Below are positions 34,544-43,955 of a stretch of 64,000 nt of DNA, piece by piece. The DNA lies in contig MBQZ01000010.1 of NCBI GenBank assembly GCA_002134785.1, positions 22,276 through 86,275 on the forward strand. Direction: 5' to 3'. The DNA comes from Crenothrix sp. D3 (GTDB taxonomy: Bacteria > Pseudomonadota > Gammaproteobacteria > Methylococcales > Methylomonadaceae). Made by a program: the position numbers and the translations under genes. The notes beneath the pieces were generated by a model. The model searched no databases and was not told the origin of the DNA. It worked only from the letters and a program-made list of their open reading frames with translations. The first letter of the stretch is position 1. Each line of letters opens with the position of its first letter.

Positions 34544-36511
34544 TTACCGTATGTTGGTATGTTTAGCCTGATACATACCTTGATCGGCTTGGTGAATTAG
34601 CTTGTTGATGTCTGTTGCATCATCAGGATAAAGACTGATACCAATACTGACACCAATGGTGATAATTTCATCGTTAATTGAGCAAGGTTGGCAAACTAAC
34701 GCTTGTAAATGCTCGGTAACTTTTTGCACTTTGTCAAGCGAGCTGACATCTTGCAGAATAATCAAAAACTCGTCACCGCCCAGTCTACCTGCATAATCGC
34801 TCTCACGAATAGCGTGTGGTAGACGTTGCGCAATCGTCATCAGCAAACTATCACCCACTTCGTGTCCTAACGTATCATTAATTGCTTTAAAACCGTTTAA
34901 GTCGAGAAATAAAACAGCCACTTTAGTTTTGTGTCGCGCAGCTGTTTCTAACGATTGTTTCAGTTTTTCGAGAATCAAGGCGCGGTTTGGTAACGACGTT
35001 AAATTGTCATAATGCGCGGCTTGTTCAAGGGCTTTCTTTAAACGATTTTGTTCGGTGATGTCACGCGCCATGCAGATGATTAAGCTAGAGTTATTTTGTT
35101 TGTCCTTAAAAGGCGCGTTCATCCATTCGCATAAAATTTCACTGCCATCTTTTTTAATGTTAACGTTTTCGTTGTGCAGAATAGGGCGATTTTTACGCAC
35201 ATCCGCCAGAACTGCTTCCACTTCCGTGTGTTTTTCTGGAGGAACTATGGTTAAAACGCTTTTTTTCACTATGTCTTTAGCACGCCAGAGAAAGGTTTTT
35301 TCGGCTTCGGCATTCCAATGTAGCACTCGATTTTTAGCATCCAACACAATCATAGTCAATGGTGCATTATTGAATATGATGTTGAGCTTGGCTTCATTGA
35401 GTCGTGCTGTTCGATAAAATCGAAACAGAATAATTAACAGCAAAATCAACAGCGATAAGCCAGCCACTGTATAGTAAAGCTTGATTTTAAGTTTTTTTAA
35501 ATTCTTTGCCGAGTTGGGAAAATACAACATGGGTTCAACATCGAAATTCTCTGGCAATAGCCCAAGTTTATAATAGGTTTCAGCAATATGTTGCCAGCGA
35601 CCAATATTCATATAACCCGCTTCAATCAGTTCGGGCTGCATTAAATTGTGCATCGCCGTCGCTTCAAACTGTAAATGTTCAATACTGTGACGTTGTGAAT
35701 AATTTTTATAAATTAACTGCACAATTTCGTCAGAATGCTGCATGGCATAATGCCAACCGCGTATCGTTGCCTCTCTAAATGCCTCCACGCGTTGTGGATG
35801 CTCTTTCAATTCGGCATTTGTGGTGAAGAAATTATCACCATAAAAATCAATGCCACTCATTCGCGGGCTAAATTGATTGTAAGCGCGTTTCTGTTGCTTA
35901 AGTAGATAGAGTTCGTCGGTTTCATAAACTGAAATCGCGTCGATTTTACCCGCCAGTAAGTCATTTAAATCGAAGTTATGAGGTTTTAGCTTGAATGCTG
36001 TTTGAGTAAAGCCTTCTTGTTCTAAATAGGCGAACAACTCCGACGAACTTGGTTCAATCATGACCTTTCGATCTAACAATTTGTGAATATTATCAATACC
36101 TGATTCTTTCAAGGTAATTAGACTTAAGGGCGAATGCTGAAAAATAACCCCAAGTACCAACACGTCATCACCGCGATGGCGATTTAAAATCAGTTCGCTA
36201 GTACCCACGCCAAACTGAACACGATCTGCAATCACTTCTTGAACAACGTTTATATCAGGAGTCGCCTCAACAATCGTGACATCCAGCCCAGCGTCTTTAT
36301 AAAAGCCTTTTTCCTTAGCTGCGTAGTAACCAGCGAATTGAAATTGATGTTGCCATTTCAATTGCAGCGTGACAGGGTCTAGCTCGACTGCTTTAGCGGG
36401 ATTAATGCCAATCAGTAGCCACGCTATCAAAAGGCATTGAGTAATCTGTTTACAGAGCGTAAGTATCATCACATTTGCCAAAATTAAAAAAGACCTGCAC
36501 AGTATAAGCAT
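34544..36511 (-). CDS. Diguanylate cyclase with NMT1/THI5-like periplasmic sensor and PAS domain
   Basis: The 655-residue protein is ordered as follows: signal/membrane start, NMT1-like periplasmic substrate-binding domain (about residues 45-330, K-W-x-H-Q-F-Q-F-A-G-Y-Y-A-A-K-E-K-G-F-Y), membrane helix (about 348-368), PAS domain (about 370-490) and GGDEF domain with intact R-L-G-G-D-E-F. A THI5-like binding fold suggests it senses a pyrimidine-like or other small ligand and makes c-di-GMP. An alternative start is ATG 36469. Confidence 0.9.
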   Translation of the reverse strand: MLILCRSFLILANVMILTLCKQITQCLLIAWLLIGINPAKAVELDPVTLQLKWQHQFQFAGYYAAKEKGFYKDAGLDVTIVEATPDINVVQEVIADRVQFGVGTSELILNRHRGDDVLVLGVIFQHSPLSLITLKESGIDNIHKLLDRKVMIEPSSSELFAYLEQEGFTQTAFKLKPHNFDLNDLLAGKIDAISVYETDELYLLKQQKRAYNQFSPRMSGIDFYGDNFFTTNAELKEHPQRVEAFREATIRGWHYAMQHSDEIVQLIYKNYSQRHSIEHLQFEATAMHNLMQPELIEAGYMNIGRWQHIAETYYKLGLLPENFDVEPMLYFPNSAKNLKKLKIKLYYTVAGLSLLILLLIILFRFYRTARLNEAKLNIIFNNAPLTMIVLDAKNRVLHWNAEAEKTFLWRAKDIVKKSVLTIVPPEKHTEVEAVLADVRKNRPILHNENVNIKKDGSEILCEWMNAPFKDKQNNSSLIICMARDITEQNRLKKALEQAAHYDNLTSLPNRALILEKLKQSLETAARHKTKVAVLFLDLNGFKAINDTLGHEVGDSLLMTIAQRLPHAIRESDYAGRLGGDEFLIILQDVSSLDKVQKVTEHLQALVCQPCSINDEIITIGVSIGISLYPDDATDINKLIHQADQGMYQAKHTNIR

Positions 36512-36532
36512 TTTATTAAACAGCGAGAAATT

Positions 36533-37807
36533 ATGAATATTGCTTTATTGGCTGGAACACATTCGGGTTGTGGGAAAACGTCGGTAATGCTGGCATTGTT
36601 GCAGGCTATGCAGCAAGCGGGCTTGAGTGTGGCGAGTTTTAAAACAGGCCCTGATTTTCTTGATCCTTTATGGCATCAAGCGGTGACGGGCAAGGCTTCT
36701 TATAATGTCGATACCCAGATGGTGGGTTTAGCGGATTCATTGCGTCAATTACAAACAGCCACTAGCGATTACGCGTTAATTGAAGGCGTGATGGGTTTGT
36801 TTGATGGGCGCACGGGTGTAGGCGAGGCAGGTTCTAGTTTGGATTTGGCGCGGGTATTAGGCGCGTCGGTGTTGTTGGTGGTTGATGTTAGCGGCATGAG
36901 CGGTTCAGTTGTGCCGTTGGTGCAGGGCTTTTGTCAGAGTGCCAAGGCTAAGGGCGTGACGATTGCGGGCATTGTAGCTAATCGGGTTGGTAGTGCTTAT
37001 CACGCGGAGTTGATTAAAACCTTTTTAGCCGAACATGAGCAACCCCCGTTGGTGGCGTGGCTGGAAAAGAACGCGCCCGTGTTGCCAGAGCGGCATTTGG
37101 GTTTGGTGATGCCTGAAGCGGCGGATGTACCTGATTTTTCAGCGGCGTTTCATGTTGATATAGACTTATTAACAACGGTGTTTACTGAATTTAGCGGCGA
37201 CAGCGTGTCGGCATTACCCGTTACAGGTTTATTAAAAGGTAAGCAAATTGCCATAGCGCGGGATGCGGTGTGTTGTTTTATTTATCCTGCTAACGTCGAT
37301 TGGTTGCGTGCTGAAGGTGCGAAACTGGTGTTTTTTTCACCACTGGCAGGTGAACTTGTGCCTGAAAACAGTGACGCGCTGTGGTTAGCAGGCGGTTATC
37401 CTGAATTGTATGCGGAACAATTATCACAGTCGGCAACGTGGGCTTCATTACAGGCATTCATTGAAGCCGATAAGCCCGTATTAGCAGAATGTGGCGGCAT
37501 GATGCTATTAGGGCAGGAGTTGATTGATATTGAGGCCAGGGCGTGGACAATGGCAGGCATACTGCCGTTTTCAGTGCGTATGCAGCCGCGATTGGTGTCC
37601 TTAGGTTATCGAGAATTAACAGCGGGAGCGCGTGGGCATGAATTTCATTATTCTAAACGCTATAACGATGAAACGTTGCCGCCTTGTTTTGAATTAGAGC
37701 GTGGCGATAATGGCGTGACGTATAAAAATCTACGCGCCGCGTATATTCATTGGTATTTTCCTAGTCATCCTGAGACGGTGGCACAGTGGTTTTTGAAAGC
37801 GTGTTAG
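36533..37807 (+). CDS. cobB: Cobyrinate a,c-diamide synthase CobB/CbiA
   Basis: A 424-residue two-domain enzyme. An N-terminal ATP-grasp-independent P-loop domain has [12 protein letters not shown]-terminal class I glutamine amidotransferase domain has the nucleophile in A-E-C-G-G-M-M. It amidates cobyrinate or hydrogenobyrinate in cobalamin synthesis. No cobalamin riboswitch is visible in the short upstream gap, and no other cob gene is adjacent. Confidence 0.92.
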   Translation: MNIALLAGTHSGCGKTSVMLALLQAMQQAGLSVASFKTGPDFLDPLWHQAVTGKASYNVDTQMVGLADSLRQLQTATSDYALIEGVMGLFDGRTGVGEAGSSLDLARVLGASVLLVVDVSGMSGSVVPLVQGFCQSAKAKGVTIAGIVANRVGSAYHAELIKTFLAEHEQPPLVAWLEKNAPVLPERHLGLVMPEAADVPDFSAAFHVDIDLLTTVFTEFSGDSVSALPVTGLLKGKQIAIARDAVCCFIYPANVDWLRAEGAKLVFFSPLAGELVPENSDALWLAGGYPELYAEQLSQSATWASLQAFIEADKPVLAECGGMMLLGQELIDIEARAWTMAGILPFSVRMQPRLVSLGYRELTAGARGHEFHYSKRYNDETLPPCFELERGDNGVTYKNLRAAYIHWYFPSHPETVAQWFLKAC

Positions 37808-37838
37808 TATTAGCCGCTTTTTAATCGTGAGGCGACGA

Positions 37839-38825
37839 ATGCAGCGCATTGCTTTAACTTTGGGTGAACCTGCGGGTATTGGTGTTGATTTGTGTATTCA
37901 ATTGGCACAACAGAATTTACCGTGTCAATTGGTAGCTATTGGCAGTCCCGTGCTATTAACAGAACGGTCGGCGCAATTAGGTTATCCGTTACATTTGCAT
38001 GAATTTAATGCTGATTTACCTGCGACAGCCCAGCCTGCGGGGCATTTAACGGTATTGCCTGTGGCATTGGCTGAATCGGTACAGTGTGGGCAATTAAATG
38101 TAGCCAATAGCCCTTATGTATTGGAAACGCTGACACTGGCAACGCAGGGTTGTATGACGGGTGTATTTGCGGCAATGGTGACTGCGCCTGTGCATAAAGG
38201 CATTATTAATGACGCGGGTTTTGCGTTTAGCGGTCATACCGAATATATCGCCGACATCACGGGTGGGCATCCAGTCATGATGCTGGCAACTGAAGGCTTG
38301 CGCGTGGCTTTAGTGACCACGCATTTGCCGTTGTCCGAAGTCAGTAAAGCCATTACCGCGCTTGTGTTAGAAAAAGTAGTGCGCGTATTGGAACACGATT
38401 TACGCACTCGTTTTCATATTGCTAATCCGAAAATACTGGTGTGTGGTTTAAATCCTCATGCGGGTGAAAACGGGCATTTAGGACGTGAAGAATTGGATGT
38501 TATTAATCCTGTGTTGGATGATTTACGGCAACAGGGTTTTGATTTGCAGGGCGCGTTACCTGCGGATAGTTTATTTACTGCTAAATATCTGGATTCCGCC
38601 GATGCAGTATTGGCGATGTATCACGACCAAGGTTTGCCCGTGTTGAAATACAAGGGTTTTGGACGCGCGGTCAATATCACGCTAGGGTTGCCGATTATTC
38701 GTACCTCAGTGGATCACGGCACGGCATTGGATTTAGCGGGTACGGGTAAAGCCGATTTGGGGAGCTTGCAATATGCTTTACAATGCGCGTTGACGATGGC
38801 TTTCCCTCTACAATCAATAGGATAA
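37839..38825 (+). CDS. pdxA: 4-hydroxythreonine-4-phosphate dehydrogenase PdxA
   Basis: A 328-residue enzyme of pyridoxal phosphate synthesis. The metal-binding His residues lie in F-S-G-H-T-E-Y, N-P-H-A-G-E and A-M-Y-H-D-Q-G. ATG 37839 follows GTGAGGCG at good spacing; the upstream in-frame GTG at 37827 is this ribosome site. It is followed by rsmA after 6 bp, the usual pdxA-rsmA pair. Confidence 0.95.
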   Translation: MQRIALTLGEPAGIGVDLCIQLAQQNLPCQLVAIGSPVLLTERSAQLGYPLHLHEFNADLPATAQPAGHLTVLPVALAESVQCGQLNVANSPYVLETLTLATQGCMTGVFAAMVTAPVHKGIINDAGFAFSGHTEYIADITGGHPVMMLATEGLRVALVTTHLPLSEVSKAITALVLEKVVRVLEHDLRTRFHIANPKILVCGLNPHAGENGHLGREELDVINPVLDDLRQQGFDLQGALPADSLFTAKYLDSADAVLAMYHDQGLPVLKYKGFGRAVNITLGLPIIRTSVDHGTALDLAGTGKADLGSLQYALQCALTMAFPLQSIG

Positions 38826-38831
38826 CGAGTA

Positions 38832-39617
38832 ATGTCTCACATAGCACGCAAGCGTTTTGGGCAGAATTTTCTGCATGACCACCGCATTATTGACAGCATG
38901 ATTGCCAGTATCGAATCTAAACCCAATGAACATTGGGTGGAAATTGGGCCGGGGCAGGGCGCGTTGACTGAACCGTTACTTAAACAAGGTGTGCGCCTTG
39001 AAGTAGTGGAACTGGATAGGGATTTAGTGGTGTTGTTGCAAGATAAATTCAAGCACTATGAAAATTTACATATTCACAGTGCCGATGCCTTGCGCTTTGA
39101 TTTTTCGGCATTGGCAACAGAGGGTAAATTGCGGATTATCGGTAATTTACCGTATAACATTTCTACACCGTTGATGTTTCATATTCTGGCGAATTCCGCC
39201 TGTATTGAAGATATGTTTTTTATGTTGCAAAAAGAGGTGGTAGAGCGCATTTGCGCTGAACCTAACAGTAAAAAATACGGGCGGTTGAGTGTGATGATGC
39301 AATATTATTGTGCCACCGAATGGTTATTTGATGTGCCGCCTGAAAGTTTTGATCCTGTGCCTAAGGTGATGTCGGCGATTGTGCGTTTAGTGCCACATAC
39401 TCAGCCGCCTGTGCAAGTCGATAGTCTGGCGAATTTGAATACCGTGGTGACAACTGCGTTTTCACAGCGACGTAAAACCTTGCGTAATTCATTGAAAAAA
39501 CTGATTGATGAACAAACGATGAGAGACCTAGGGATTGATCCTGTTTTAAGAGCGGAGAATATTTCGTTAAGTGATTTTGCTAAGTTGAGTAATGCGTTCG
39601 TGCCTGCGACAAGTTGA
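38832..39617 (+). CDS. rsmA: 16S rRNA (A1518/A1519-N6,N6)-dimethyltransferase RsmA (KsgA)
   Basis: A 261-residue methyltransferase with R-K-R-F-G-Q-N-F-L, SAM motif E-I-G-P-G-Q-G-A-L-T and catalytic N-L-P-Y-N. It dimethylates two adenosines in helix 45 of 16S rRNA. Its last four codons lie in the first copy of the 192-bp duplication that carries the predicted small RNAs. Confidence 0.96.
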   Translation: MSHIARKRFGQNFLHDHRIIDSMIASIESKPNEHWVEIGPGQGALTEPLLKQGVRLEVVELDRDLVVLLQDKFKHYENLHIHSADALRFDFSALATEGKLRIIGNLPYNISTPLMFHILANSACIEDMFFMLQKEVVERICAEPNSKKYGRLSVMMQYYCATEWLFDVPPESFDPVPKVMSAIVRLVPHTQPPVQVDSLANLNTVVTTAFSQRRKTLRNSLKKLIDEQTMRDLGIDPVLRAENISLSDFAKLSNAFVPATS

Positions 39618-39669
39618 CACGCGGCGATTTGCCACATTTCTTTCTTCATAAGGAATCGCTAAGATACGC

Positions 39670-39764
39670 CAACTCTTGAGATGCAGTCTTCCTCCTCGGA
39701 AAGTCAGAGTTTTATATCCTTCCTCTTATAATGCGACCACTATTTTATTGGTCGCATTTTTTTT
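39670..39764 (+). ncRNA. Predicted small RNA, copy 1 (anti-SD hairpin)
   Basis: A -10-like TAAGAT (39660-39665) precedes about 95 nt. Stem AACTCT (39671-39676)/AGAGTT (39706-39711) encloses TTCC-TCCTC-GGAA (39689-39701), which exposes CCUCCU, complementary to a Shine-Dalgarno. A U/A-rich linker and a strong terminator follow. No gene lies downstream on this strand for 1.1 kb, so it is not a leader. No known sRNA family was recognised. Confidence 0.65.
39730..39764 (+). terminator. Rho-independent terminator of small RNA copy 1
   Basis: AATGCGACC (39730-39738) pairs with GGTCGCATT (39750-39758), followed by a T-run to 39764. Direction is + only. Confidence 0.88.
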
Positions 39765-39862
39765 GTCCGCTATTTTTAAATCCCATACTATTTACCTGCG
39801 ACAATCTGTCACGCGGCGATTTGCCACATTCCATTAGTCATTAAAAATCAGTAATATAATAC

Positions 39863-39952
39863 CAACTCTTGAGATGCAAACTTCCTCCTCGGAAAATCAG
39901 GGTTTTATATCCTTCTCTTAATGCGACCCGTTATACGGTTCGCATTTTTTTT
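39863..39952 (+). ncRNA. Predicted small RNA, copy 2 (anti-SD hairpin)
   Basis: A perfect TATAAT (39855-39860) precedes it. Stem AACTCT (39864-39869)/AGGGTT (39899-39904) differs from copy 1 by a U-A to U-G change that keeps pairing, and TTCC-TCCTC-GGAA is identical. The total is about 90 nt with its own terminator. The pattern of drift outside and conservation inside the stems supports a functional RNA. Confidence 0.65.
39920..39952 (+). terminator. Rho-independent terminator of small RNA copy 2
   Basis: AATGCGACC (39920-39928) pairs with GGTTCGCATT (39937-39946, one bulged T), with the T-run to 39952. Confidence 0.85.
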
Positions 39953-39965
39953 GCCTACTGCTTTC

Positions 39966-40982
39966 TCAACTATGTTCATCGGCAACTGTCATGTTCATAA
40001 AATCTATAATATGCGGCACGTTATTAAAATTACCATAAGCCAATAGTAGCTTGACAAAAGCGGCTTCAATTGACAAATTCCATAGCATTATCGCGCCGTG
40101 TTCTATTAATTCCCGCGTACTTTGATAGGCGTTTTCAGAATGAATCGCAGGGGCGAGATAAACACGGATATTTTCTGCGTTACACCGTTCAATAAAGGCG
40201 ACCAATGAATGTGGTTCGCCCCATTGGGTCGTCGCACAGGCGGTGCCTGAATGATATAAATCATGTAATACGGCATCAACAGATTGCAGATCAACATTTG
40301 AGTAATTCAAACTGGGATAGGGTTTTATCATCAGTATCCGTGAAGAAAACTGGGCTTTTAAGGGAGTAGTCGATTTACGCGCCGTTTTTTGTGTGGGATT
40401 GCAAACCGTAAAGCGTCCATTTTCAAACTGCATAAACGCTTTATTCTGCACACTGAAAAAATCAGAACTGATTTGTAATGAACAAGTTAAGCGTGTTCCT
40501 TGATGGACTTGCATGGTTTGTTGGCTATTGCGATAAGGTACAAACACCCCAGCGGGTTGATGTTGGCGTATAAATTCCACTGCACAGCTAAAATTACTCA
40601 CCCCATTAGCCCGCTCATCGTTTAATGGATAATCACTAGATACTAGCAGCATCGGTATTGTTAGCGCGTGAAAATAAAAACTCAAGGCACAGGCCGTATA
40701 AGCCAGCGTATCTGTGCCATGAGTGATGATAATGCCATCGTAGTTTTCCACTGTTTCGGCTTCAATCGCGCTGATTAACGTTTGCCACGCAGGCGGTGCG
40801 AGATTTTCACTGAGTAATTGCAGCGGCTGAATGCAGTGAAAATGCAGGTCTTCAGGGTGTGCATCGTGTTGCTGGAACAGGTGCAATAATTGATAGCGAG
40901 CTGCGTCACTGGTATCAATTGTCCCTGCATTAACGGTCGAACCAATCGTCCCGCCTGTAAAAACTACCAAGATGTTTTGCAT
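39966..40982 (-). CDS. ansA: L-asparaginase (type I, cytoplasmic)
   Basis: A 338-residue enzyme with both catalytic threonine motifs, T-G-G-T-I-G-S near the N-terminus and I-T-H-G-T-D-T-L-A-Y at about residue 87. It has no signal peptide, so it is cytoplasmic. It is convergent with the small-RNA locus; their ends are 14 bp apart. Confidence 0.9.
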   Translation of the reverse strand: MQNILVVFTGGTIGSTVNAGTIDTSDAARYQLLHLFQQHDAHPEDLHFHCIQPLQLLSENLAPPAWQTLISAIEAETVENYDGIIITHGTDTLAYTACALSFYFHALTIPMLLVSSDYPLNDERANGVSNFSCAVEFIRQHQPAGVFVPYRNSQQTMQVHQGTRLTCSLQISSDFFSVQNKAFMQFENGRFTVCNPTQKTARKSTTPLKAQFSSRILMIKPYPSLNYSNVDLQSVDAVLHDLYHSGTACATTQWGEPHSLVAFIERCNAENIRVYLAPAIHSENAYQSTRELIEHGAIMLWNLSIEAAFVKLLLAYGNFNNVPHIIDFMNMTVADEHS

Positions 40983-41076
40983 TGTACTTACCGTTTTTAT
41001 GCTAAAAGAGGAGGCGCGAATTTATTTTCGCCTACTGTAGTATGATGCTTAGTTTAACTAAAACCCTCACCTTAAC

Positions 41077-41574
41077 ATGAAAATATCCTTGATTGTCGCG
41101 ATGGCAAGTAATCGAGTTATTGGCGATAACGGTCTTATGCCGTGGCATTTATCAGCCGATTTAAAGAAATTTAGACACATAACCACAGGTTTTCCTATTG
41201 TTATGGGCAGAAAAACCTATCAATCCATCGGTAGACCCTTACCCAATCGCACCAATATTATTATCAGTCGTGATACGGATTACCAGCAAGACGGCTGTTT
41301 AGTTTTTAATGACTTGGATGGCGCGTTAAAGCACGCGTGCCAACTTGCTGACGAAGTATTCATTATTGGTGGCGCGACGCTTTATGAAGCTCTGTTACCC
41401 GTCGCTGATAGGCTTTATATTACTGAAATTAAGCAAGATTTTGCAGGCGATACGCTGTTTCCCACTTATGACAAATCTGCTTGGACAGAAGTGACACGCG
41501 AAGACATTGATAACGACCCCAGTGTTGAATTTGATTACAGTTTTTTACAGTTAGCCAGAAATGTTGATGTGTAG
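41077..41574 (+). CDS. folA: Dihydrofolate reductase
   Basis: A 165-residue DHFR with A-S-N-R-V-I-G-D-N-G-L-M-P-W-H-L (substrate and NADPH loops), V-M-G-R-K-T-Y and I-I-G-G-A-T-L-Y. The active acid, usually Asp27 in the E. coli enzyme, is present in S-A-D-L-K-K-F. Confidence 0.96.
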   Translation: MKISLIVAMASNRVIGDNGLMPWHLSADLKKFRHITTGFPIVMGRKTYQSIGRPLPNRTNIIISRDTDYQQDGCLVFNDLDGALKHACQLADEVFIIGGATLYEALLPVADRLYITEIKQDFAGDTLFPTYDKSAWTEVTREDIDNDPSVEFDYSFLQLARNVDV

Positions 41575-41668
41575 TGTGGCAAAACTAACAAAAAACGCTT
41601 AAAAACAGTTAAAATGTACGGACACACGACAATCCTGCAATAAAGCAACAAGAAGCTTGGTAGCTATC

Positions 41669-42757
41669 ATGCAAACACACTATAAGACGGATGATTTGAG
41701 AATTTGTGGCACTAAAGAAGTCATTGCGCCTGTTCAGGTTCACGAAGAATATCCCCTGACTGAATCGGCAGCACAAACCACGGTACAGGCACGCGCCGAT
41801 ATTCATAAAATTTTGACGGGTCAAGATGACAGACTATTGGTCGTCGTAGGGCCATGCTCTATTCATGATCCTGTGGCAGCGTTGGAATATGCCCAGTTAT
41901 TAAAAACCATTAAAGATGAAACGCAAGATGATTTATTAATTGTCATGCGGGTTTATTTTGAAAAGCCCCGCACGACTGTGGGCTGGAAAGGCTTAATTAA
42001 TGACCCTGATTTAGACTCCAGTTTTAACATCAATAAAGGCTTGCGCATTGCGCGGCAATTATTACGCGATGTCAATGAATTAGGTATGCCAGCGGCAACG
42101 GAGTATTTAGATTTAATCACCCCGCAATATGTCTCTGATTTAATTGCGTGGGGTGCAATTGGTGCGCGTACCACTGAAAGTCAAGGCCATAGAGAACTGG
42201 CTTCTGGCGTGTCCTGTCCGATTGGTTTTAAAAATTCTACTGACGGCACGATAAAAATTGCCATTGATGCCATCAGCGCGGCAATGAGTCCGCATCACTT
42301 TATTTCACTCAATAAAGCAGGGCATTCAGCCATTTTTTCCACTACAGGTAATGAAGACGTACATATCATTTTACGCGGCGGTAATGATCGTCCTAATTAT
42401 GATGCAGTTAGCGTTGACCAAGTGGCAGCAGGTTTGGAAAAAGCCTATCTTCCTACCAATATTATGATTGATTTTAGTCATGCTAACAGTCTGAAGCAAT
42501 TTCACCGTCAAACCATTGTTGGTGACGATGTCGCAGGGCAAATTGCCATTGGCGATTATCGTATCATGGGTGCGATGATTGAAAGCAACCTAAAATCGGG
42601 CAGTCAACACGTTGTCGAAGGGCAGCCGTTAATTTACGGTAAAAGTATTACTGACGGCTGTTTATCGTGGGATGAAACCGTGCCATTACTGAAAACCTTA
42701 GCCAACGCCGTACAAAAACGCCGTTTAGTCAAAGCTGAAGGAGCAAAAAACGTATGA
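41669..42757 (+). CDS. aroG: 3-deoxy-7-phosphoheptulonate synthase (DAHP synthase, AroG-type)
   Basis: A 362-residue class I alpha DAHP synthase. It has [23 protein letters not shown] and [10 protein letters not shown] motifs for PEP, metal and erythrose-4-P binding. ATG 41669 is the first good start; an in-frame TTG at 41657 is less likely. The stop overlaps the thiSG start (ATGA). Which aromatic amino acid inhibits it cannot be decided. Confidence 0.93.
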   Translation: MQTHYKTDDLRICGTKEVIAPVQVHEEYPLTESAAQTTVQARADIHKILTGQDDRLLVVVGPCSIHDPVAALEYAQLLKTIKDETQDDLLIVMRVYFEKPRTTVGWKGLINDPDLDSSFNINKGLRIARQLLRDVNELGMPAATEYLDLITPQYVSDLIAWGAIGARTTESQGHRELASGVSCPIGFKNSTDGTIKIAIDAISAAMSPHHFISLNKAGHSAIFSTTGNEDVHIILRGGNDRPNYDAVSVDQVAAGLEKAYLPTNIMIDFSHANSLKQFHRQTIVGDDVAGQIAIGDYRIMGAMIESNLKSGSQHVVEGQPLIYGKSITDGCLSWDETVPLLKTLANAVQKRRLVKAEGAKNV

Positions 42758-43731
42758 AGATTTATGTCAATGGACAAAGCCGCGACATTCAAGAACACGC
42801 TTGTGTCAGTGATGTTATTGCCGATTTAGAATTGACGGGTAAAAAAATTGCCGTCGAATTAAATCAAGAGATTCTGCCTTTTCAACAACACGCAAGCCAC
42901 GTTTTACAAGCCGAAGACCGCTTGGAAATTGTTCATGCGATAGGTGGCGGACAGACTGATTCGTTTGTATTGGCAGGCGTTACTTATCACTCACGCTTAT
43001 TAGTCGGCACAGGCAAATACAAAGATTTAGAAGAAACTCGTTTAGCGATTGAAGCCAGTGGTGCGCAAATTGTTACTGTGGCGATTCGCCGCACTAACAT
43101 AGGACAAAATGCAGGTGAACCGAATTTATTGGATGTCATTTCACCCGATAAATACACCATTTTGCCCAATACCGCAGGTTGTTATACCGTTGATGAAGCG
43201 GTTAGAACCTGTCGTTTAGGTAGAGAATTATTAGGTGGTCACAATCTGGTTAAACTGGAAGTCTTAGCGGATCAAAAAACCCTGTTCCCAAATGTTGCAG
43301 AAACCTATTTAGCCGCTGAAATTTTAGTTAAAGACGGTTTTGATGTCATGGTCTATACCAACGATGACCCCATCGCTGCCAAACGCTTAGAAGACATCGG
43401 TTGTGTCGCCGTTATGCCACTTGCTGCTCCCATAGGTTCAGGTTTAGGCATCCGCAACCCGTACAACATTCTCACCATCATCGAAAATGCCAACGTGCCT
43501 ATTTTAGTTGATGCAGGTGTCGGCACAGCCTCCGATGCCGCCATTGCAATGGAATTAGGGTGCGCGGGCGTGTTAATGAATAGCGCGATTGCCGAAGCGA
43601 AAAATCCTATACTCATGGCTTCAGCAATGCGTAAGGGTATCGAAGCGGGCAGAGAAGCCTATTTAGCAGGTCGTATGCCCAGAAAACGCTTCGCTTCTGC
43701 ATCTTCCCCTATAGACGGGTTGTTTTTTTAA
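42754..43731 (+). CDS. thiG: ThiS-ThiG fusion: sulfur carrier plus thiazole synthase
   Basis: A 325-residue protein. Residues 1-66 are a ThiS ubiquitin-like domain ending in I-G-G-G. Residues 72-325 are ThiG with G-T-G-K-Y, the Schiff-base Lys region V-K-L-E-V and the phosphate-binding V-D-A-G-V-G-T and A-E-A-K-N-P. The frame is continuous. ThiS normally needs a free C-terminal Gly-Gly, so the fusion must be cleaved or work in an altered way. Translational coupling to aroG is by ATGA overlap. Confidence 0.94.
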   Translation: MKIYVNGQSRDIQEHACVSDVIADLELTGKKIAVELNQEILPFQQHASHVLQAEDRLEIVHAIGGGQTDSFVLAGVTYHSRLLVGTGKYKDLEETRLAIEASGAQIVTVAIRRTNIGQNAGEPNLLDVISPDKYTILPNTAGCYTVDEAVRTCRLGRELLGGHNLVKLEVLADQKTLFPNVAETYLAAEILVKDGFDVMVYTNDDPIAAKRLEDIGCVAVMPLAAPIGSGLGIRNPYNILTIIENANVPILVDAGVGTASDAAIAMELGCAGVLMNSAIAEAKNPILMASAMRKGIEAGREAYLAGRMPRKRFASASSPIDGLFF

Positions 43732-43752
43732 CTTCGTTGTCGTATCCCCCTA

Positions 43753-43786
43753 AGATGGGTGTAGGCGATAGCCGAAACCCATCATT
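43753..43786. repeat. GATGGGTNNAGGCGATAGCCGAAACCCATC palindrome
   Basis: An imperfect palindrome, also present in inverse orientation at 55016-55050. It lies in the 224-bp gap behind thiG. A poly-A-rich stretch follows (43840-43880) with nothing recognisable. Confidence 0.7.
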
Positions 43787-43955
43787 AGACACGAATATAA
43801 TAGATTACATTATAGCTTTACCCATCTTACGCACTGCGTCAAAAAAAAGTTTGCAGCGTGTAAAAAAAAACACATTGAAAAATAAGACTTAAAGCCATCT
43901 CTTCAATGGTTTCAGCAAATAAACATTATCACCGTACTTTAAGGGACATCACGTT

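Larger units (their letters stand above)
39603..39958 (+). repeat. 192-bp tandem duplication behind rsmA
   Basis: Copy 1 begins at CCTGCGACAA (39603) inside the last codons of rsmA. Copy 2 begins with the same sequence at 39795. Conserved blocks are CACGCGGCGATTTGCCACATT, CCAACTCTTGAGATGCA, CTTCCTCCTCGGAAA, GTTTTATATCCTT and a terminator. The parts between have diverged, so the event is not recent. Confidence 0.9.

Noticed and set aside
36512..36532. Cobalamin riboswitch before cobB
   Set aside because: The gap to the divergent gene is only 21 bp and holds no B12-box-like sequence.
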